Part shown: positions 10,124 through 21,243 of the stretch, in pieces | How positions within the stretch are numbered: position 1 is the first letter of the stretch | How the letters are laid out: each line of letters opens with the position of its first letter | DNA from: Pseudomonadales bacterium | Lineage (GTDB): Bacteria; Pseudomonadota; Gammaproteobacteria; Pseudomonadales; Pseudohongiellaceae | Assembly: GCA_023268635.1 (NCBI GenBank) | Contig: JALQUB010000064.1 | Span: 1-64,000 of the forward strand | Direction of reading: 5' to 3' | DNA: 64,000 nt | The notes under the pieces: model-generated | What the model was told of the DNA's origin: nothing | Seen by the model: only the letters and a program-made list of their open reading frames with translations | Databases searched by the model: none | Position numbers and translations under genes: made by a program

Positions 10124-10420
10124 CTAATACCCTTCTTGCATGCCTTTATTGACACGATCGCGTAATTCTTTGCCTGGCTTGAAATGGGGTACGTGCTTAC
10201 CGCTTAGCGCAACAGGGGCACCCGTCTTGGGGTTGCGTCCGATGCGCGGAACACGATAATGCAGCGAGAAACTTCCGAAACCACGAATCTCGATTCGCCC
10301 ACCATCGGACAGAACCTGAGACATAGTCTCGAGTATGCCTTTTACAGCCAGTTCAACATCTTTCGAAGAAAGTTGTGTTTGTTTACTCGCGATTCGTTCG
10401 ATGAGTTCTGATTTAGTCAT
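10124..10420 (-). CDS. ihfB: Integration host factor subunit beta
   Basis: DNA-bending HU/IHF-family protein that works as a heterodimer with IhfA. The sequence opens [10 protein letters not shown], carries the beta-arm signature [10 protein letters not shown] and ends with [13 protein letters not shown]; 98 aa is normal. The ORF track uses a GTG two codons earlier, but AAGG spaced 7 nt before the ATG and family alignment favour the ATG. It lies downstream of rpsA, as in most gammaproteobacteria. Confidence 0.96.
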   Translation of the reverse strand: MTKSELIERIASKQTQLSSKDVELAVKGILETMSQVLSDGGRIEIRGFGSFSLHYRVPRIGRNPKTGAPVALSGKHVPHFKPGKELRDRVNKGMQEGY

Positions 10421-10510
10421 AGCCACACCTTAGTCACAAAATCTTATTCGAGCTTAGAATTATTATTTTCTTACACTGAATCCGTAAATTGGGGATACAA
10501 AATCCCTGGC

Positions 10511-10556
10511 TCCCTCTCAGATAACATCACGCTATTACGCGCCAGCCTGAGAGGGA
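10511..10556. repeat. 10-bp inverted repeat between rpsA and ihfB
   Basis: TCCCTCTCAG and CTGAGAGGGA are perfect 10-bp arms separated by 26 nt, just after the rpsA stop. There is no T-run, so it is not a canonical terminator. An mRNA hairpin that stabilises the rpsA transcript or reduces read-through into ihfB is possible. Confidence 0.6.
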
Positions 10557-10572
10557 ACAACTCGGATTAAGC

Positions 10573-12249
10573 TTAGCTTTTTTCCATCTGAGCTTTGATC
10601 AGATCACCGATAGTGCCTGGTGAAACGTCAGCAGCTTCCTGGTTTTTGTGATCTTTAATCGCTGCACGTTCGTCATCGATTTCAATCGCTTTAACCGAAA
10701 GGCTGAGATTGCGCGTCTTGCGATCAACGTTCACGATCTTCGCTTCGACCTCATCACCTTCTTTGAGGACAGTGCGAGCATCTTCGACTTTTTCGCGGCC
10801 TAATTCAGAACCACGGAGATAGCCTTCGATGCCGTCAGCGATAGCAACAGAAGCGCCTTTAGCGTCAACCGCTGTTACCGTACCTTTGACAACACTGCCA
10901 CGCTCGTAATCAGAAGTGAAACTTGCGAATGGATCTTCGCTGAGTTGTTTAATACCCAAAGAAATACGCTCACGCTCTGAGTCTATAGACAGAATGACAG
11001 TCTCGATCTCATCGCCTTTCTTGTATTCGCGTACTGCTTCTTCGCCAGTCTCGTCCCAAGAAATATCAGACAAGTGGACGAGGCCATCAATATTGCCGTC
11101 AAGGCCAATGAAGATACCAAAATCAGTGATCGACTTGATAACACCAGAAATCTTATCGCCCTTCTGGAATTTCTCAGCAAAACCATCCCAAGGATTCTGG
11201 AAGCATTGCTTAATACCTAATGAAATGCGACGGCGCTCTTCGTCGATATCCAGTACCATGACATCAATTTCTTGACCAAGCTGTACAACTTTTGATGGGT
11301 GGATATTTTTATTCGTCCAATCCATTTCAGAAACGTGAACCAGCCCTTCAACACCTTCTTCCAGCTCTGCGAAACAACCGTAATCTGTCAGATTAGTCAC
11401 GACTGCCTTCACACGAGCGTTCTGAGGGTAACGACCTTTAATCGCCAACCATGGATCTTCACCCAATTGCTTGAGACCTAGTGATACACGGTTACGGTCG
11501 CGATCGTACTTAAGTACTTTAACGTCAATCTCGTCACCCACGTTTACGATTTCGCTTGGGTGCTTAATGCGCTTCCAAGACATATCTGTAATGTGGAGGA
11601 GACCATCAACGCCGCCTAGATCAACGAATGCGCCGTAGTCTGTAAGGTTTTTAACGATGCCTTTAACTGCCATACCTTCTTGAAGCTTGGCGAGCAACGC
11701 ATCACGCTCTTCAGTGCTCACTGATTCGAGAACCGCGCGACGAGAAACGACTACATTGTTACGCTTCTGATCGAGTTTAATGAGACGGAACTCAAGCTGC
11801 TGCCCTTCGAGATGTAGAGTGTCACGAACCGGTCGAACATCAACCAACGAGCCTGGTAAGAAGGCACGGATGTTGTTGAGATCAACAGTGAAGCCGCCCT
11901 TAACCTTGCCATTAATAACACCAGTGACGATGTCATTCTTTTCGTAGGCCGCTTCAAGCTCCATCCAAGACTCGGCACGCTTCGCTTTTTCACGTGAAAG
12001 CTTAGTAGCACCGAAACCATCTTCTACCGTTTCAAGTGCAACCTTAACGACGTTACCTACTTCGAGGGTGAAATTACCTTGCTCGTCTAGAAATTCTGAC
12101 TTTGCGATGACGCCTTCTGACTTGAGGCCAGCGTGAACTGTCACCCAATCGGAGTCTATGTCAATGACAGTGCCCGCGACGATGGCGCCAGGATTCATGT
12201 CTATTTCACTTAGACTCGCTTCAAATAATTCTGCAAAACTTTCGCTCAT
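10573..12249 (-). CDS. rpsA: 30S ribosomal protein S1
   Basis: The mRNA-binding protein of the small ribosomal subunit. Six S1 (OB-fold) repeats can be followed along 558 aa, with the repeated block pattern [37 protein letters not shown] and [18 protein letters not shown], each ending in an ISLGIKQ-like strand. Length matches the E. coli protein (557 aa). The gene sits between cmk and ihfB, its usual place. A 159-bp upstream gap allows a separate promoter and the S1 autoregulatory leader known in E. coli; I could not pick a convincing -35/-10 pair. Confidence 0.98.
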   Translation of the reverse strand: MSESFAELFEASLSEIDMNPGAIVAGTVIDIDSDWVTVHAGLKSEGVIAKSEFLDEQGNFTLEVGNVVKVALETVEDGFGATKLSREKAKRAESWMELEAAYEKNDIVTGVINGKVKGGFTVDLNNIRAFLPGSLVDVRPVRDTLHLEGQQLEFRLIKLDQKRNNVVVSRRAVLESVSTEERDALLAKLQEGMAVKGIVKNLTDYGAFVDLGGVDGLLHITDMSWKRIKHPSEIVNVGDEIDVKVLKYDRDRNRVSLGLKQLGEDPWLAIKGRYPQNARVKAVVTNLTDYGCFAELEEGVEGLVHVSEMDWTNKNIHPSKVVQLGQEIDVMVLDIDEERRRISLGIKQCFQNPWDGFAEKFQKGDKISGVIKSITDFGIFIGLDGNIDGLVHLSDISWDETGEEAVREYKKGDEIETVILSIDSERERISLGIKQLSEDPFASFTSDYERGSVVKGTVTAVDAKGASVAIADGIEGYLRGSELGREKVEDARTVLKEGDEVEAKIVNVDRKTRNLSLSVKAIEIDDERAAIKDHKNQEAADVSPGTIGDLIKAQMEKS

Positions 12250-12408
12250 TTTCTATTCCAAGATTGTGCTCATCGCCGGCCCAGCTCTCTGCGTGGGACC
12301 TCGATTCGCTACTCCGTATCCCAGCAACACGGGGCTATTACTAGATCCGACCCACTCGGCACCAATTCTGGTGATATACCAAGAGTCGACTAAAACAAAC
12401 TAATTCAA

Positions 12409-13101
12409 TTAGTTACTTAACTTTTCTCGCGTCAAACCTAGCACCTGAGACATAACATCCTCGATACTTAAATCTGTCGAGTCGATAATGATCGCATCTT
12501 CGGCAGGCTTTAACGGCGAAACGCTACGCTGCATGTCGCGCTCATCGCGTTCTTGCAGCTCGCGCAAAAGGGCGGGAAGAATAGCATCAATACCCTTAGC
12601 TATCAACTGCTTATATCGCCTCTCGGCACGCGCTTCTACGCTAGCAGTAAGATAGATTTTAAGGGGGGAATTAGGGAAAACCGTAGTCCCCATGTCGCGA
12701 CCATCCGCCACCAGTCCTTCGCCCTGCAGAAAATCCCGCTGACGCTGGAGGAGATTTGTACGAACGGCGGGGATGGCGGCGACTTGGGAGGCCAGTGCAC
12801 TCGCTTCATCTGTGCGAATTTGCAGACTCACATCATCCCCTGCGAGCCAAACCGACCCTTCTTGCCACGGCGCGGAATCATCGGGGCGTCCGAAGCTAAT
12901 GGGCAAATCGAGAGCCAACTGTGCGATGGCGTCAAAATCTTGCTCAGGATCCAAACCAGCGCGCTGCGACGCCAAACCCAAAACTCGATACAAAGCACCG
13001 CTATCCAGCAACGAATAACCCAACTCTTTCGCTAGGCGAGCGGCGATAGTCCCCTTCCCAGAGCCAGAAGGCCCATCAATGGCAATGACGCGCTCACTCA
13101 A
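12409..13101 (-). CDS. cmk: Cytidylate kinase
   Basis: Phosphorylates CMP and dCMP to the diphosphates. The P-loop IDGPSGSGKGT starts at residue 8. The NMP-binding segment contains DGRDMGTTVFP, and ERRYKQL and RDERDMQRSVSPL belong to the lid/substrate region. Length 230 aa is typical. The start overlaps the end of the aroA fusion gene by 8 bp, indicating translational coupling. The order aroA-cmk-rpsA-ihfB is widespread in gammaproteobacteria. Confidence 0.96.
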   Translation of the reverse strand: MSERVIAIDGPSGSGKGTIAARLAKELGYSLLDSGALYRVLGLASQRAGLDPEQDFDAIAQLALDLPISFGRPDDSAPWQEGSVWLAGDDVSLQIRTDEASALASQVAAIPAVRTNLLQRQRDFLQGEGLVADGRDMGTTVFPNSPLKIYLTASVEARAERRYKQLIAKGIDAILPALLRELQERDERDMQRSVSPLKPAEDAIIIDSTDLSIEDVMSQVLGLTREKLSN

Positions 13102-15349
13102 CCCGAATCTCCAATCCTAACTGCGCACTTAGCTCGACAAAGTTAGGGAAAGAGGTAGCGACATTCGCACAATCGCGAATAACAATAGGTTCAGAAGCTC
13201 GCAAACTCGCTACTGCGAATGCCATGGCAATACGGTGATCACCTTCAGATTGAATTTCCGCACCACGGAACACTGCGGATGGATCACCAACTATTCGAAT
13301 GCCATCACTAAATATCTCACTCTCAACACCGATGCTGTCTAATCCAGCCGCCATCGCAGCCAAGCGATCACTCTCCTTTACTCTAAGCTCTTCGGCTCCA
13401 CGGAGTAAGGTTTCCCCTTCAGCGACAGCGGCGGCGACGAATAATGCGGGAAACTCGTCGATTGCGAGGGGTATCTGATCTTCGGGAATCTCCACCCCTT
13501 TTAATTGGGCGAAGCGAATCTGTAGATCGGCGACTGGTTCTCCGCCGACGACTCGCTCATTTAGCACTTCTAAATCGGCGCCCATCATGCGCAAAATATT
13601 GATCACACCGATTCGCGTAGGATTAATTCCTACATGTTCGAGCAAGAGATCTGATCCGGGACTGATTGCGGCCGCGACAAGGAAAAAAGTTGCCGAGCTA
13701 ATATCACTCGGTACATCGATAGTCGTTGCTTTAAGCGAATGGCCACCACTCAAGCTCACAGTTTTGCCATCCGCGCTGCGCTCGATAGGATAGCCGAAAC
13801 CCTCCAGCATCCGCTCGGTGTGATCACGACATACCGCAGGCTCGCTTATTGTCGTCACTCCGTCCGCATAAAGACCTGCCAATAACAGGCAAGACTTCAC
13901 TTGCGCGCTTGCCATCGGCATTTCGTAGCTGATGCCTTTTAAACTAGCGGAAGAAATTTTGAGTGGCGGTGTTCCACCTGATTCACTCTCAATTTCCGCA
14001 CCCATCTTGCAAAGTGGCTCAACCACCCTAGCCATCGGGCGCTTGCTGAGTGACTCATCGCCCATTAATTCACTATTGAAATCCTGAGCAGAGAGTAGGC
14101 CGGCGAGAAGCCGCATAGCCGTGCCTGAATTACCCATATCCAGAGCCTTACGCGGCGCAGTTAGTCCATTTCGGCCCACACCTATAATGCTGAGCTTACC
14201 CTGCTCCGGCCCAACTATAGTAACTCCTAGCTCGCGGAAAGCAGCGACCGTTTTGAGCGCATCTTCTCCTTCCAGAAAACCACTGACTTCTGTGCGACCA
14301 TCGGCAATCGCCCCCAATATAATCGAACGATGAGAGATAGATTTATCACCGGGCACTCTCACCCTGCCAGCCACCTTAGGTATAGCTGCTCCGTGAGCTC
14401 CCGCTACGAATGTAACCGAATTTTGACTCATTTTTTTGTTCGCATCTAAATTATAATGATTGTTTAAGAACGCCTCACGCGTCGACTTTGCACCGCTAAA
14501 TTGCGCTTCCAGCCCAGCTGCCAAAGAACTTGGAGAGTCACCATCTAATCGTGTTTTCAGCGCTTGCAATGCTTCGATCATCGCCTGCAAGACGCGCGAG
14601 CTCGACGCCCTATTCGCCACAAAAATTTCGGCCCACATTTGCGGATCGCTTGAAGCCAAACGACTAAAATCTGCGAAGCCGCCAGCTGCGTATCGGAATA
14701 TGTCATCACTCGTTTCTTGCTTCGCTAAAACATCAACTATAGAGAAAGCGAGCAAATGAGGTAAATGGCTAGTGGCAGCCAAAACTTCATCGTGTCGAGT
14801 TACGGACATGGCCAACAAATTTGCGCCAAGCGCTCTCCACATAGCTGTGACAAGCCCCACTGAACATGCCGAATTTGTAGCCAAGGGCGTGAGAATCACA
14901 TTCCGGCCTAAAAACAGCTGCGGCGTAGACGCCTCATAGCCACTCTTCTCAGATCCTGCTATAGGATGACCAGGCACAAAACGTGAGGAAAAACTGTCAG
15001 CAAGGCTTTCTGCACTCGCTTGCACATTGCCTTTGACACTAGCCACGTCGGTTACGATAGCATTCTCATTACAAAGCTGCGCGATAGTCGGCAATAATTC
15101 AGCTGTCGCCAATGACGGCAAGGCCAACACAATGAGATCGGCTTCTGCACACAATTCAGACAGCTCGCCTATAGAATCAACGTCACCCGCTTCCTTCGCT
15201 GCTAGGAGCTGGGCATGATTGAGGTCGGATGCAATTATTCTCTGCGAGGGAATTTCGCGCTTAAGTCCTCGAGCAATCGATCCGCCGATAAGACCAAGCC
15301 CTACTATCAAAATAGTCTTCGATGCCAGTAGCGATGAAGCTGTCATCAT
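13094..15349 (-). CDS. aroA: Fused prephenate dehydrogenase / 3-phosphoshikimate 1-carboxyvinyltransferase
   Basis: Two aromatic-pathway enzymes in one 751-aa chain. Residues about 10-295 are a TyrA-type prephenate dehydrogenase with a Rossmann motif GLGLIGGSIARGL and substrate loop HPIAGSEKSG. Residues about 310-751 are EPSP synthase with PGDKSISHRSIILGA, the LDMGNSGTAMRL signature and RVKESDRLAAMA. The same fusion occurs in Pseudomonas and relatives. It starts within the stop of pheA (ATGA), so dehydratase and dehydrogenase are co-translated. No frameshift separates the halves. Confidence 0.95.
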   Translation of the reverse strand: MMTASSLLASKTILIVGLGLIGGSIARGLKREIPSQRIIASDLNHAQLLAAKEAGDVDSIGELSELCAEADLIVLALPSLATAELLPTIAQLCNENAIVTDVASVKGNVQASAESLADSFSSRFVPGHPIAGSEKSGYEASTPQLFLGRNVILTPLATNSACSVGLVTAMWRALGANLLAMSVTRHDEVLAATSHLPHLLAFSIVDVLAKQETSDDIFRYAAGGFADFSRLASSDPQMWAEIFVANRASSSRVLQAMIEALQALKTRLDGDSPSSLAAGLEAQFSGAKSTREAFLNNHYNLDANKKMSQNSVTFVAGAHGAAIPKVAGRVRVPGDKSISHRSIILGAIADGRTEVSGFLEGEDALKTVAAFRELGVTIVGPEQGKLSIIGVGRNGLTAPRKALDMGNSGTAMRLLAGLLSAQDFNSELMGDESLSKRPMARVVEPLCKMGAEIESESGGTPPLKISSASLKGISYEMPMASAQVKSCLLLAGLYADGVTTISEPAVCRDHTERMLEGFGYPIERSADGKTVSLSGGHSLKATTIDVPSDISSATFFLVAAAISPGSDLLLEHVGINPTRIGVINILRMMGADLEVLNERVVGGEPVADLQIRFAQLKGVEIPEDQIPLAIDEFPALFVAAAVAEGETLLRGAEELRVKESDRLAAMAAGLDSIGVESEIFSDGIRIVGDPSAVFRGAEIQSEGDHRIAMAFAVASLRASEPIVIRDCANVATSFPNFVELSAQLGLEIRVE

Positions 15350-16248
15350 GAACCCTCAGAAGCACTAGGCTGTCGCGCTGTCGCATAAGTCCCCAACACC
15401 CTTAATGAGGAAGTCTCCTCGCGCAACTTGGTCATTAAATTCTGAATGAGTGCATCATTAGAGAGATCGAGGCCACCTCGAATAAAATCAATAAAGAAAA
15501 CGTATTCCCACGCTCGTTGTTTCGAGGGGCGCGCCTCTATTTTAGATAGATCGATCTCTAGGGCATTGAACGGTTCAAGAATCCGGAATAATGCGCCGGG
15601 CTTATTATCCGTCGCAATCAAGATACTAGTCTTCAATTTGGAAGAACCTGCATTAGCTCTATCGGGCAAGCCTTGTCCGGGTTGCGACAGAATTAGAAAC
15701 CGTGTGCTGTTATGGCTGTGATCTTGAATCGAAGAGACAAGCACTTCTAGGCCATAAGTCTGTGCCGCGAATTCGCCTGCTATCGCCGCAACACCCTCTT
15801 CTTTCGTCGCGAGCACAGCTGCCTGTGCATTGCTCACACATTCTTTCAATGTGAGCGCGGGTAAATGCTTAGCGATCCATTGCCTACACTGAGCCAATGA
15901 CTGCTTATGAGAGGCTATGGTAGTTAGGCTGGAAAGCTTCGTACCTGGGGCAGCAAGCAGATTATGCTCAATCGGGATGACAATCTCTCCGACTATCTCA
16001 ACCGCAGCCTCGAGAAGGCAGTCTTGCGTATTGTTAACTGCACCTTCAGTAGAGTTTTCGACAGGAACGACACCGAATCGAACGTCGCCTCGCTCAACAC
16101 TCGCGAAGACATCTTCAATACTCGAATAGGATCGCATTTCCCAGGGCGTCTGCGAAGAAGTCTTGTGCGCAGCAAAGAATGTAATCGCAGCAGCATGTGA
16201 AAATGTGCCTTTAGGACCAAGAAATGCGACAGTTGAATCAATCGGCAT
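15346..16248 (-). CDS. pheA: Prephenate dehydratase (monofunctional) with ACT domain
   Basis: Converts prephenate to phenylpyruvate for phenylalanine synthesis. Residues about 8-190 are the dehydratase domain ([15 protein letters not shown] at the start, NSTRFLIL at the end with the conserved TRF). Residues about 205-280 are a regulatory ACT domain ([12 protein letters not shown] ... KIEARPSK) that would bind phenylalanine. The gammaproteobacterial enzyme normally carries an N-terminal chorismate mutase. Here the start lies inside gyrA (11-bp overlap), so that domain is absent. Chorismate mutase must be encoded elsewhere. Confidence 0.93.
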   Translation of the reverse strand: MPIDSTVAFLGPKGTFSHAAAITFFAAHKTSSQTPWEMRSYSSIEDVFASVERGDVRFGVVPVENSTEGAVNNTQDCLLEAAVEIVGEIVIPIEHNLLAAPGTKLSSLTTIASHKQSLAQCRQWIAKHLPALTLKECVSNAQAAVLATKEEGVAAIAGEFAAQTYGLEVLVSSIQDHSHNSTRFLILSQPGQGLPDRANAGSSKLKTSILIATDNKPGALFRILEPFNALEIDLSKIEARPSKQRAWEYVFFIDFIRGGLDLSNDALIQNLMTKLREETSSLRVLGTYATARQPSASEGS

Positions 16249-18874
16249 CGTTCACGTCGGCAGCATTCACTTCTTCAGAGCCAATCTCTCCAGAAGCCTC
16301 CTGCGAAGCCTGTTCCGTTAAGTCAGTATCACGCGTTGGTTCGTCTGCTGGCTCATCGACACGCTCGAGACCCACCAACTTTTCGCCTTCCTTGAGTCGA
16401 ATCAGACGAACGCCCTGCGTATTACGACCTTGGACGGACACTTCCTCAACACGCGTACGAACCATCGTGCCCTTGCTTGAAATGAGCATGATTTCATCGC
16501 TGTCTGTTACTTGAACAGAACCCACCACAGCACCATTGCGCTCACTCGCCTGTATACCGATGACACCCTGACCACCTCGCCCACGCAACGGGAAGTCACT
16601 CGACTTGGTGCGCTTGCCGTAACCATTCTCACTCACAGTGAGGACCTGTTTATCGTCATCCGCAACCATCAAGGACACCATGCGCTGTCCTTCTTGTAAT
16701 CGAATGCCACGGACACCTCGCGCAGTTCGACCCATCGCTCGCACATCAGTCTCAGCAAAGCGAATGGTCTTGCCTGAACTACTCATCAGAATCAGATCAC
16801 GAGCGCCATCTGTTAATGCGGTGCCGACTAACTCATCGTTTTCGTCCAACTCGATTGCTCTAAGACCCACACTGCGTTGTCGCGCAAAATTTGCAAGAGG
16901 AGTCTTCTTCACCGTACCACTCGCGGTAGCCATAAACACGAACCAACCCTCGGTGTATTCTTTGACTGGGAGCATGCTCGTTATGCGCTCACCTTCTTCG
17001 AGAGGTAGGATATTCACAACAGGCTTACCGCGAGATGAACGGCTCGCAACAGGTATCATATAAACTTTCAGCCAATAGACCTTACCCTGACTGGTAAAGC
17101 ACAGCAGCGTGTCGTGCGTGCTCGCAACCAATAGGTGTTCAACTAGATCCTCGTCCTTCACCGCTGCAGCTGCTTTACCCATGCCGCCGCGACGCTGCGC
17201 CGCATAGTCTGATAGCGGTTGCGTCTTCGCATAGCCTGTCTTTGAGATCGTGACCACACGATCTTCCTCGGTAATGAGATCTTCCACAGTAAGATCCTGC
17301 TGCGTACCAACAATCTCAGTGCGACGCTCATCGCCATATTCGTTACGAACCTGCTCGAGCTCTTCTCGTACCACGCTTATTAAACGCGCTTGATTGCCGA
17401 GTATGTCGAGGTAATCAGCGATTTGCTCGAGCAATGCCTTGTAGTCATTGATAAGTTTTTCATGCTCCAAGCCGGTCAAGCGATGCAATCGCAATTCAAG
17501 TATCGCCTGCGCCTGTTCCTCGGAAAGACGATAATCTGCACCTTGCAATCCGTATTTCTCATCTAGCCCATCAGGTCGGCATGCATCCGCACCCACCTCA
17601 CCTAACATCGCTAACACGCTATCGGACTTCCAAGTGCGTTCAAGCAATTTGACCTTCGCCTCTGCTGAGCTCGGAGACGTTTTGATCAGCTCGATGACGG
17701 CATCGATGTTCGCGAGAGCTACCGCCAAGCCTTCCAAGATATGGCCACGATCACGCGCCTTACGAAGCAAGTAAGTGGTACGCCTAGAAACAACTTCGCG
17801 TCGATGACGAATAAATGCGTCGAGAATCTCACGCAGCGTCAATAATCGTGGCTGCCCATCAACCAAGGCAACCATATTTATACCGAACACATTCTGCATC
17901 TGAGTCTGGGCATAAAGATTGTTTAAAACCACATCTCCCATCTCGCCCCGACGGAGTTCAATTACAATTCGCAGCCCATCTTTGTCCGACTCGTCGCGGA
18001 GTTCACTAATGCCTTCGATCTTCTTTTCTTTGACAAGCTCGGCGATTTTTTCGATCAGACGAGCTTTGTTCACTTGATACGGGATCTCGGAGACCACAAT
18101 TGTTTGCTTCTGAGTTTTTTCATCAGTGAGCACTTCAGCTCGAGCGCGCATATAAATGCGCCCACGGCCGGTTTGGTAAGCCTGAATTATCCCAGCCTTG
18201 CCATTGATAATTCCCGCGGTGGGGAAATCTGGTCCTGAAATGTGCTCCATCAAGCCTTCAATGCCAATTTCAGGGTCATCAAGCAGGGCAATCGCCCCGC
18301 CTACGACTTCGGTCAGGTTGTGAGGGGGTATATTCGTCGCCATGCCCACGGCGATCCCGCTAGATCCGTTCACCAATAAATTTGGAATTTGCGCAGGCAA
18401 TACATCAGGAATTTGTTCTGTGCCGTCGTAATTAGGCGAAAAATCTACGGTCTCTTTATCTAAGTCAGCGAGAAGATCGTGAGCGATCTTCTCCATGCGA
18501 ATTTCCGTGTAGCGCATGGCCGCCGCAGAATCGCCATCGATAGAACCGAAGTTGCCTTGGCCATCGATCAATGGATAGCGCAGGGAAAAATCTTGAGCCA
18601 TACGGACGATCGTGTCATAGACTGCAGTATCGCCATGAGGATGATATTTACCGATGACATCACCGACAATTCTCGCGGATTTTTTATAGGGTTTGTTGTA
18701 ATCATTAGACAGGATATTCATGGCAAACAGAACGCGTCGATGGACGGGCTTGAGCCCATCTCGCACGTCAGGCAAGGCGCGCCCAACGATGACACTCATC
18801 GCATACGCGAGATACGATTCACGCATCTCACTCTCTAGCGCTACGGGTAGGACCTGTTTCGCGAACTCGCTCAT
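16238..18874 (-). CDS. gyrA: DNA gyrase subunit A
   Basis: Breakage-reunion subunit of DNA gyrase. The 878-aa chain has the winged-helix/tower region with catalytic tyrosine in AAMRYTE, and the quinolone-region motif [10 protein letters not shown] with threonine where E. coli has Ser83 and an intact aspartate, as in wild-type Pseudomonas. Six beta-propeller repeats of the C-terminal DNA-wrapping domain include the GyrA box QRRGGMGK. The acidic tail is typical. Its last codons overlap pheA. A divergent 245-bp region separates it from mtaD. Confidence 0.98.
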   Translation of the reverse strand: MSEFAKQVLPVALESEMRESYLAYAMSVIVGRALPDVRDGLKPVHRRVLFAMNILSNDYNKPYKKSARIVGDVIGKYHPHGDTAVYDTIVRMAQDFSLRYPLIDGQGNFGSIDGDSAAAMRYTEIRMEKIAHDLLADLDKETVDFSPNYDGTEQIPDVLPAQIPNLLVNGSSGIAVGMATNIPPHNLTEVVGGAIALLDDPEIGIEGLMEHISGPDFPTAGIINGKAGIIQAYQTGRGRIYMRARAEVLTDEKTQKQTIVVSEIPYQVNKARLIEKIAELVKEKKIEGISELRDESDKDGLRIVIELRRGEMGDVVLNNLYAQTQMQNVFGINMVALVDGQPRLLTLREILDAFIRHRREVVSRRTTYLLRKARDRGHILEGLAVALANIDAVIELIKTSPSSAEAKVKLLERTWKSDSVLAMLGEVGADACRPDGLDEKYGLQGADYRLSEEQAQAILELRLHRLTGLEHEKLINDYKALLEQIADYLDILGNQARLISVVREELEQVRNEYGDERRTEIVGTQQDLTVEDLITEEDRVVTISKTGYAKTQPLSDYAAQRRGGMGKAAAAVKDEDLVEHLLVASTHDTLLCFTSQGKVYWLKVYMIPVASRSSRGKPVVNILPLEEGERITSMLPVKEYTEGWFVFMATASGTVKKTPLANFARQRSVGLRAIELDENDELVGTALTDGARDLILMSSSGKTIRFAETDVRAMGRTARGVRGIRLQEGQRMVSLMVADDDKQVLTVSENGYGKRTKSSDFPLRGRGGQGVIGIQASERNGAVVGSVQVTDSDEIMLISSKGTMVRTRVEEVSVQGRNTQGVRLIRLKEGEKLVGLERVDEPADEPTRDTDLTEQASQEASGEIGSEEVNAADVNDAD

Positions 18875-19059
18875 AAACTCGGCTTTCCTGCTCTGATTTT
18901 TTACTTATTTAGCTGCTTTCGATAACCCTTTATAGCGGCCATCTTCGGAATAGTTGTAAGACCTTTTCGCAAGCTATCAAGAGCTTGCGATTATAGCACA
19001 AGCACAGCCCTAAATGCCGACAATTAGCCCAATTCAAGCCTGAAAAAAGAAGCATCAAA

Positions 19060-19088
19060 GCGACAGCACTGCTGGCAGCGGTTATACT
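19060..19088 (+). promoter_or_regulatory. Candidate promoter for mtaD-ubiG-mupP-yciK
   Basis: GCGACA, a 17-bp spacer and TATACT lie 31 bp before the mtaD start codon. The -10 is 5/6 and the -35 is 4/6 to consensus. The start codon has no obvious ribosome site, and the predicted leader is only about 25 nt. Confidence 0.45.
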
Positions 19089-19119
19089 CCCGACTCGCCA
19101 AGCAATAGAGTTGAATTGA

Positions 19120-20484
19120 ATGAGTCCCCAAGAACGAATCACACCGGATCTCGCCATCTTCGCACGCTGGATAATCCCCGTTTACCCGACTCAGACCGTG
19201 CTGCAAGATCATGCCATTTTTGTGATAAATGGCCGCATCAGCCACCTACTACCCGCAGACCAGGCTAGAGAGCTGTTGGCCCCCGAAGCTGCCGACTCAA
19301 CGATTGAGCTCAGCCAGCACGCCCTGATTCCAGGCCTCATCAATGCCCACGGGCATGCCGCGATGTCACTATTACGCGGAATAGGTGACGACATGCCGCT
19401 AAAAGCTTGGCTTGAAGAGCGCATTTGGCCATTAGAGGGCAGCTTAGCCGACAAAGACTTTGTCAATGCCGGCGCCCGACTCGCCGCTGCCGAGATGATT
19501 TTCTCTGGGACAACTTGCTTCTCCGACAACTATTTCTTCCCCGAAGAAACCGCCAAAGTGGTCTTAGAGAGTAAGCTTCGCGTACAACTGGCCTGTCCCG
19601 TATTAGATTTCCCCACTCAATGGGCGCAGAACGCCGATGAGTACATCGAAAAGACAACGGCACTGCATGATGAATATCGCCACGACGACAGGATCCATGT
19701 CGCTTTCGGCCCACATTCTCCCTACTCTGTAGCGGATGCCGCACTACAAAGAATCGCTTCGTTAGCCGAAGAGCTGGATCTGGTCATCCATATGCACGTC
19801 CATGAAACCCAAGCCGAAGTGGACGCCGCTGAGGCGCAAGATGGCATTCGCCCTATCGCTAGATTGCATAAATTGGGTCTTTTATCACCGCGCTTCTTCT
19901 GTACTCACATGACCGCCCTCACTGAAGAGGAAATGTCACTGATAGGTGAATCCGGCACCCACGTCGCCCACTGTCCAGAGTCAAACCTTAAGTTAGCAAG
20001 CGGCTTCTGCGAGGTAGAGAAATTGCGAAATAAAGGGGTCAACATAGCACTAGGCACAGATGGTTGTGCCAGCAATAATGACCTAGACATGTTTTCCGAG
20101 ATGCGAACCGCAGCCCAACTGGCGAAGGCTGTTGCCAAGGATGCTACCGCCCTACCCGCGCACGCCGCTCTGGAAATGGCGACTCTTAATGGCGCCCGCG
20201 CCCTTGGCCTCGATACACTAATCGGGAGTCTCGAGGTTGGAAAGTTTGCCGACATGGCGGCAGTCGATCTGAGCGCTATCAATAGCCAGCCTCTCTACGA
20301 CGTCGTGTCGCACTTGGTATATTCGACACAGGCCAGCCAGGTGAGCGATGTATGGAGCGGCGGGCAAGCGCTTCTCCGTAACAGGAAGCTAATGACACTG
20401 AACCAAAGCGAAATAGAAGAATCTACAAAGAGCTGGCAACGACGAATCCATGCACACAGCCAAACTCAAGAGGCAGGCGCTTAG
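19120..20484 (+). CDS. mtaD: 5-methylthioadenosine / S-adenosylhomocysteine deaminase family amidohydrolase
   Basis: Zinc amidohydrolase of the TRZ/ATZ-MtaD group, which deaminates adenosine-type by-products of S-adenosylmethionine such as methylthioadenosine. Metal and substrate motifs appear in order: INAHGHAAM (HxH), MHVHETQAEV, the HCPESNLKLASG loop and LGTDGCASNNDLDMF with the catalytic aspartate. Length 454 aa fits. The same gene precedes ubiG in Pseudomonas (PA3170, shown to be a methylthioadenosine deaminase). Exact substrate here is inferred from synteny and motifs. Confidence 0.88.
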   Translation: MSPQERITPDLAIFARWIIPVYPTQTVLQDHAIFVINGRISHLLPADQARELLAPEAADSTIELSQHALIPGLINAHGHAAMSLLRGIGDDMPLKAWLEERIWPLEGSLADKDFVNAGARLAAAEMIFSGTTCFSDNYFFPEETAKVVLESKLRVQLACPVLDFPTQWAQNADEYIEKTTALHDEYRHDDRIHVAFGPHSPYSVADAALQRIASLAEELDLVIHMHVHETQAEVDAAEAQDGIRPIARLHKLGLLSPRFFCTHMTALTEEEMSLIGESGTHVAHCPESNLKLASGFCEVEKLRNKGVNIALGTDGCASNNDLDMFSEMRTAAQLAKAVAKDATALPAHAALEMATLNGARALGLDTLIGSLEVGKFADMAAVDLSAINSQPLYDVVSHLVYSTQASQVSDVWSGGQALLRNRKLMTLNQSEIEESTKSWQRRIHAHSQTQEAGA

Positions 20485-20505
20485 CATATGCAGCAGGACA
20501 CACAG

Positions 20506-21243
20506 ATGAACAATGTTGATGAACTCGAAATCAAAAAGTTTGAAGCGCTCGCTGCGCGCTGGTGGGATCCAAATAGCGAATTCAAACCATTGCATGAAAT
20601 CAACCCGTTGCGAATGCGATTCTTAACGGAAAACGTGAATCTAGCAGGCAAACGTGTCGTCGATATTGGCTGCGGCGGAGGAATTCTCGCTGAAGCCATG
20701 GCTCGACAAGGCGCCAATGTTGTCGCTATAGACATGGCGGAAGCGTCACTTTCCGTCGCCCGATTACACCAACTAGAGAGCAAGCTCGACATTGATTACC
20801 GAAGAATTCCCGCTGAAGAGCTAGCAAAAGCAGAAGCCGGACAATTCGATGTGGTTACTTGTCTCGAAATGTTAGAGCACGTCCCAGATCCAAGCGCTAT
20901 TGTGAGCGCCTGTTACCAACTGGTAAAACCTGGGGGGCATGTGCTCTTCTCTACTATTAACCGCAATCCAAAGTCTTATTTATTTGCCGTATTAGGTGCG
21001 GAATACATTCTTAATCTATTGCCACGTGGAACCCACGATTACGCAAAATTTATTCGCCCATCCGAGCTCGCTAGTTGGGCTCGTGACGCAGGGCTCGAAT
21101 TACTACAGCAGCGAGGTATGAGCTACAACCTACTCAGCAAGCGCTATTCGTTGGGCAGTGATCTGGACGTAAATTACCTAGCCTATTATCGACGTCCGAC
21201 ACTTGAAGAAGAGACAACGCAGACCAAGAGCAGCGGCGAATGA
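20506..21243 (+). CDS. ubiG: Ubiquinone biosynthesis O-methyltransferase
   Basis: Performs both O-methylations of the ubiquinone ring using S-adenosylmethionine. SAM motif I is VDIGCGGGILAEA, with the UbiG family signature FEALAARWWDP at the N-terminus and CLEMLEHVPDP after. The ORF track starts at 20488; I chose the ATG at 20506 because AGGA sits 7 nt upstream and MNNVDELEIKKFE matches the family start. The stop overlaps the next gene as ATGA. The placement with mupP and yciK is the Pseudomonas arrangement. Confidence 0.95.
   Translation: MNNVDELEIKKFEALAARWWDPNSEFKPLHEINPLRMRFLTENVNLAGKRVVDIGCGGGILAEAMARQGANVVAIDMAEASLSVARLHQLESKLDIDYRRIPAEELAKAEAGQFDVVTCLEMLEHVPDPSAIVSACYQLVKPGGHVLFSTINRNPKSYLFAVLGAEYILNLLPRGTHDYAKFIRPSELASWARDAGLELLQQRGMSYNLLSKRYSLGSDLDVNYLAYYRRPTLEEETTQTKSSGE

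Noticed and set aside
12409-12434. AT-rich inverted repeat after cmk (AACTAAT/ATTAGTT) as a terminator
   Set aside because: The stem has no G-C pairs and overlaps the stop codon region; the T run is interrupted.
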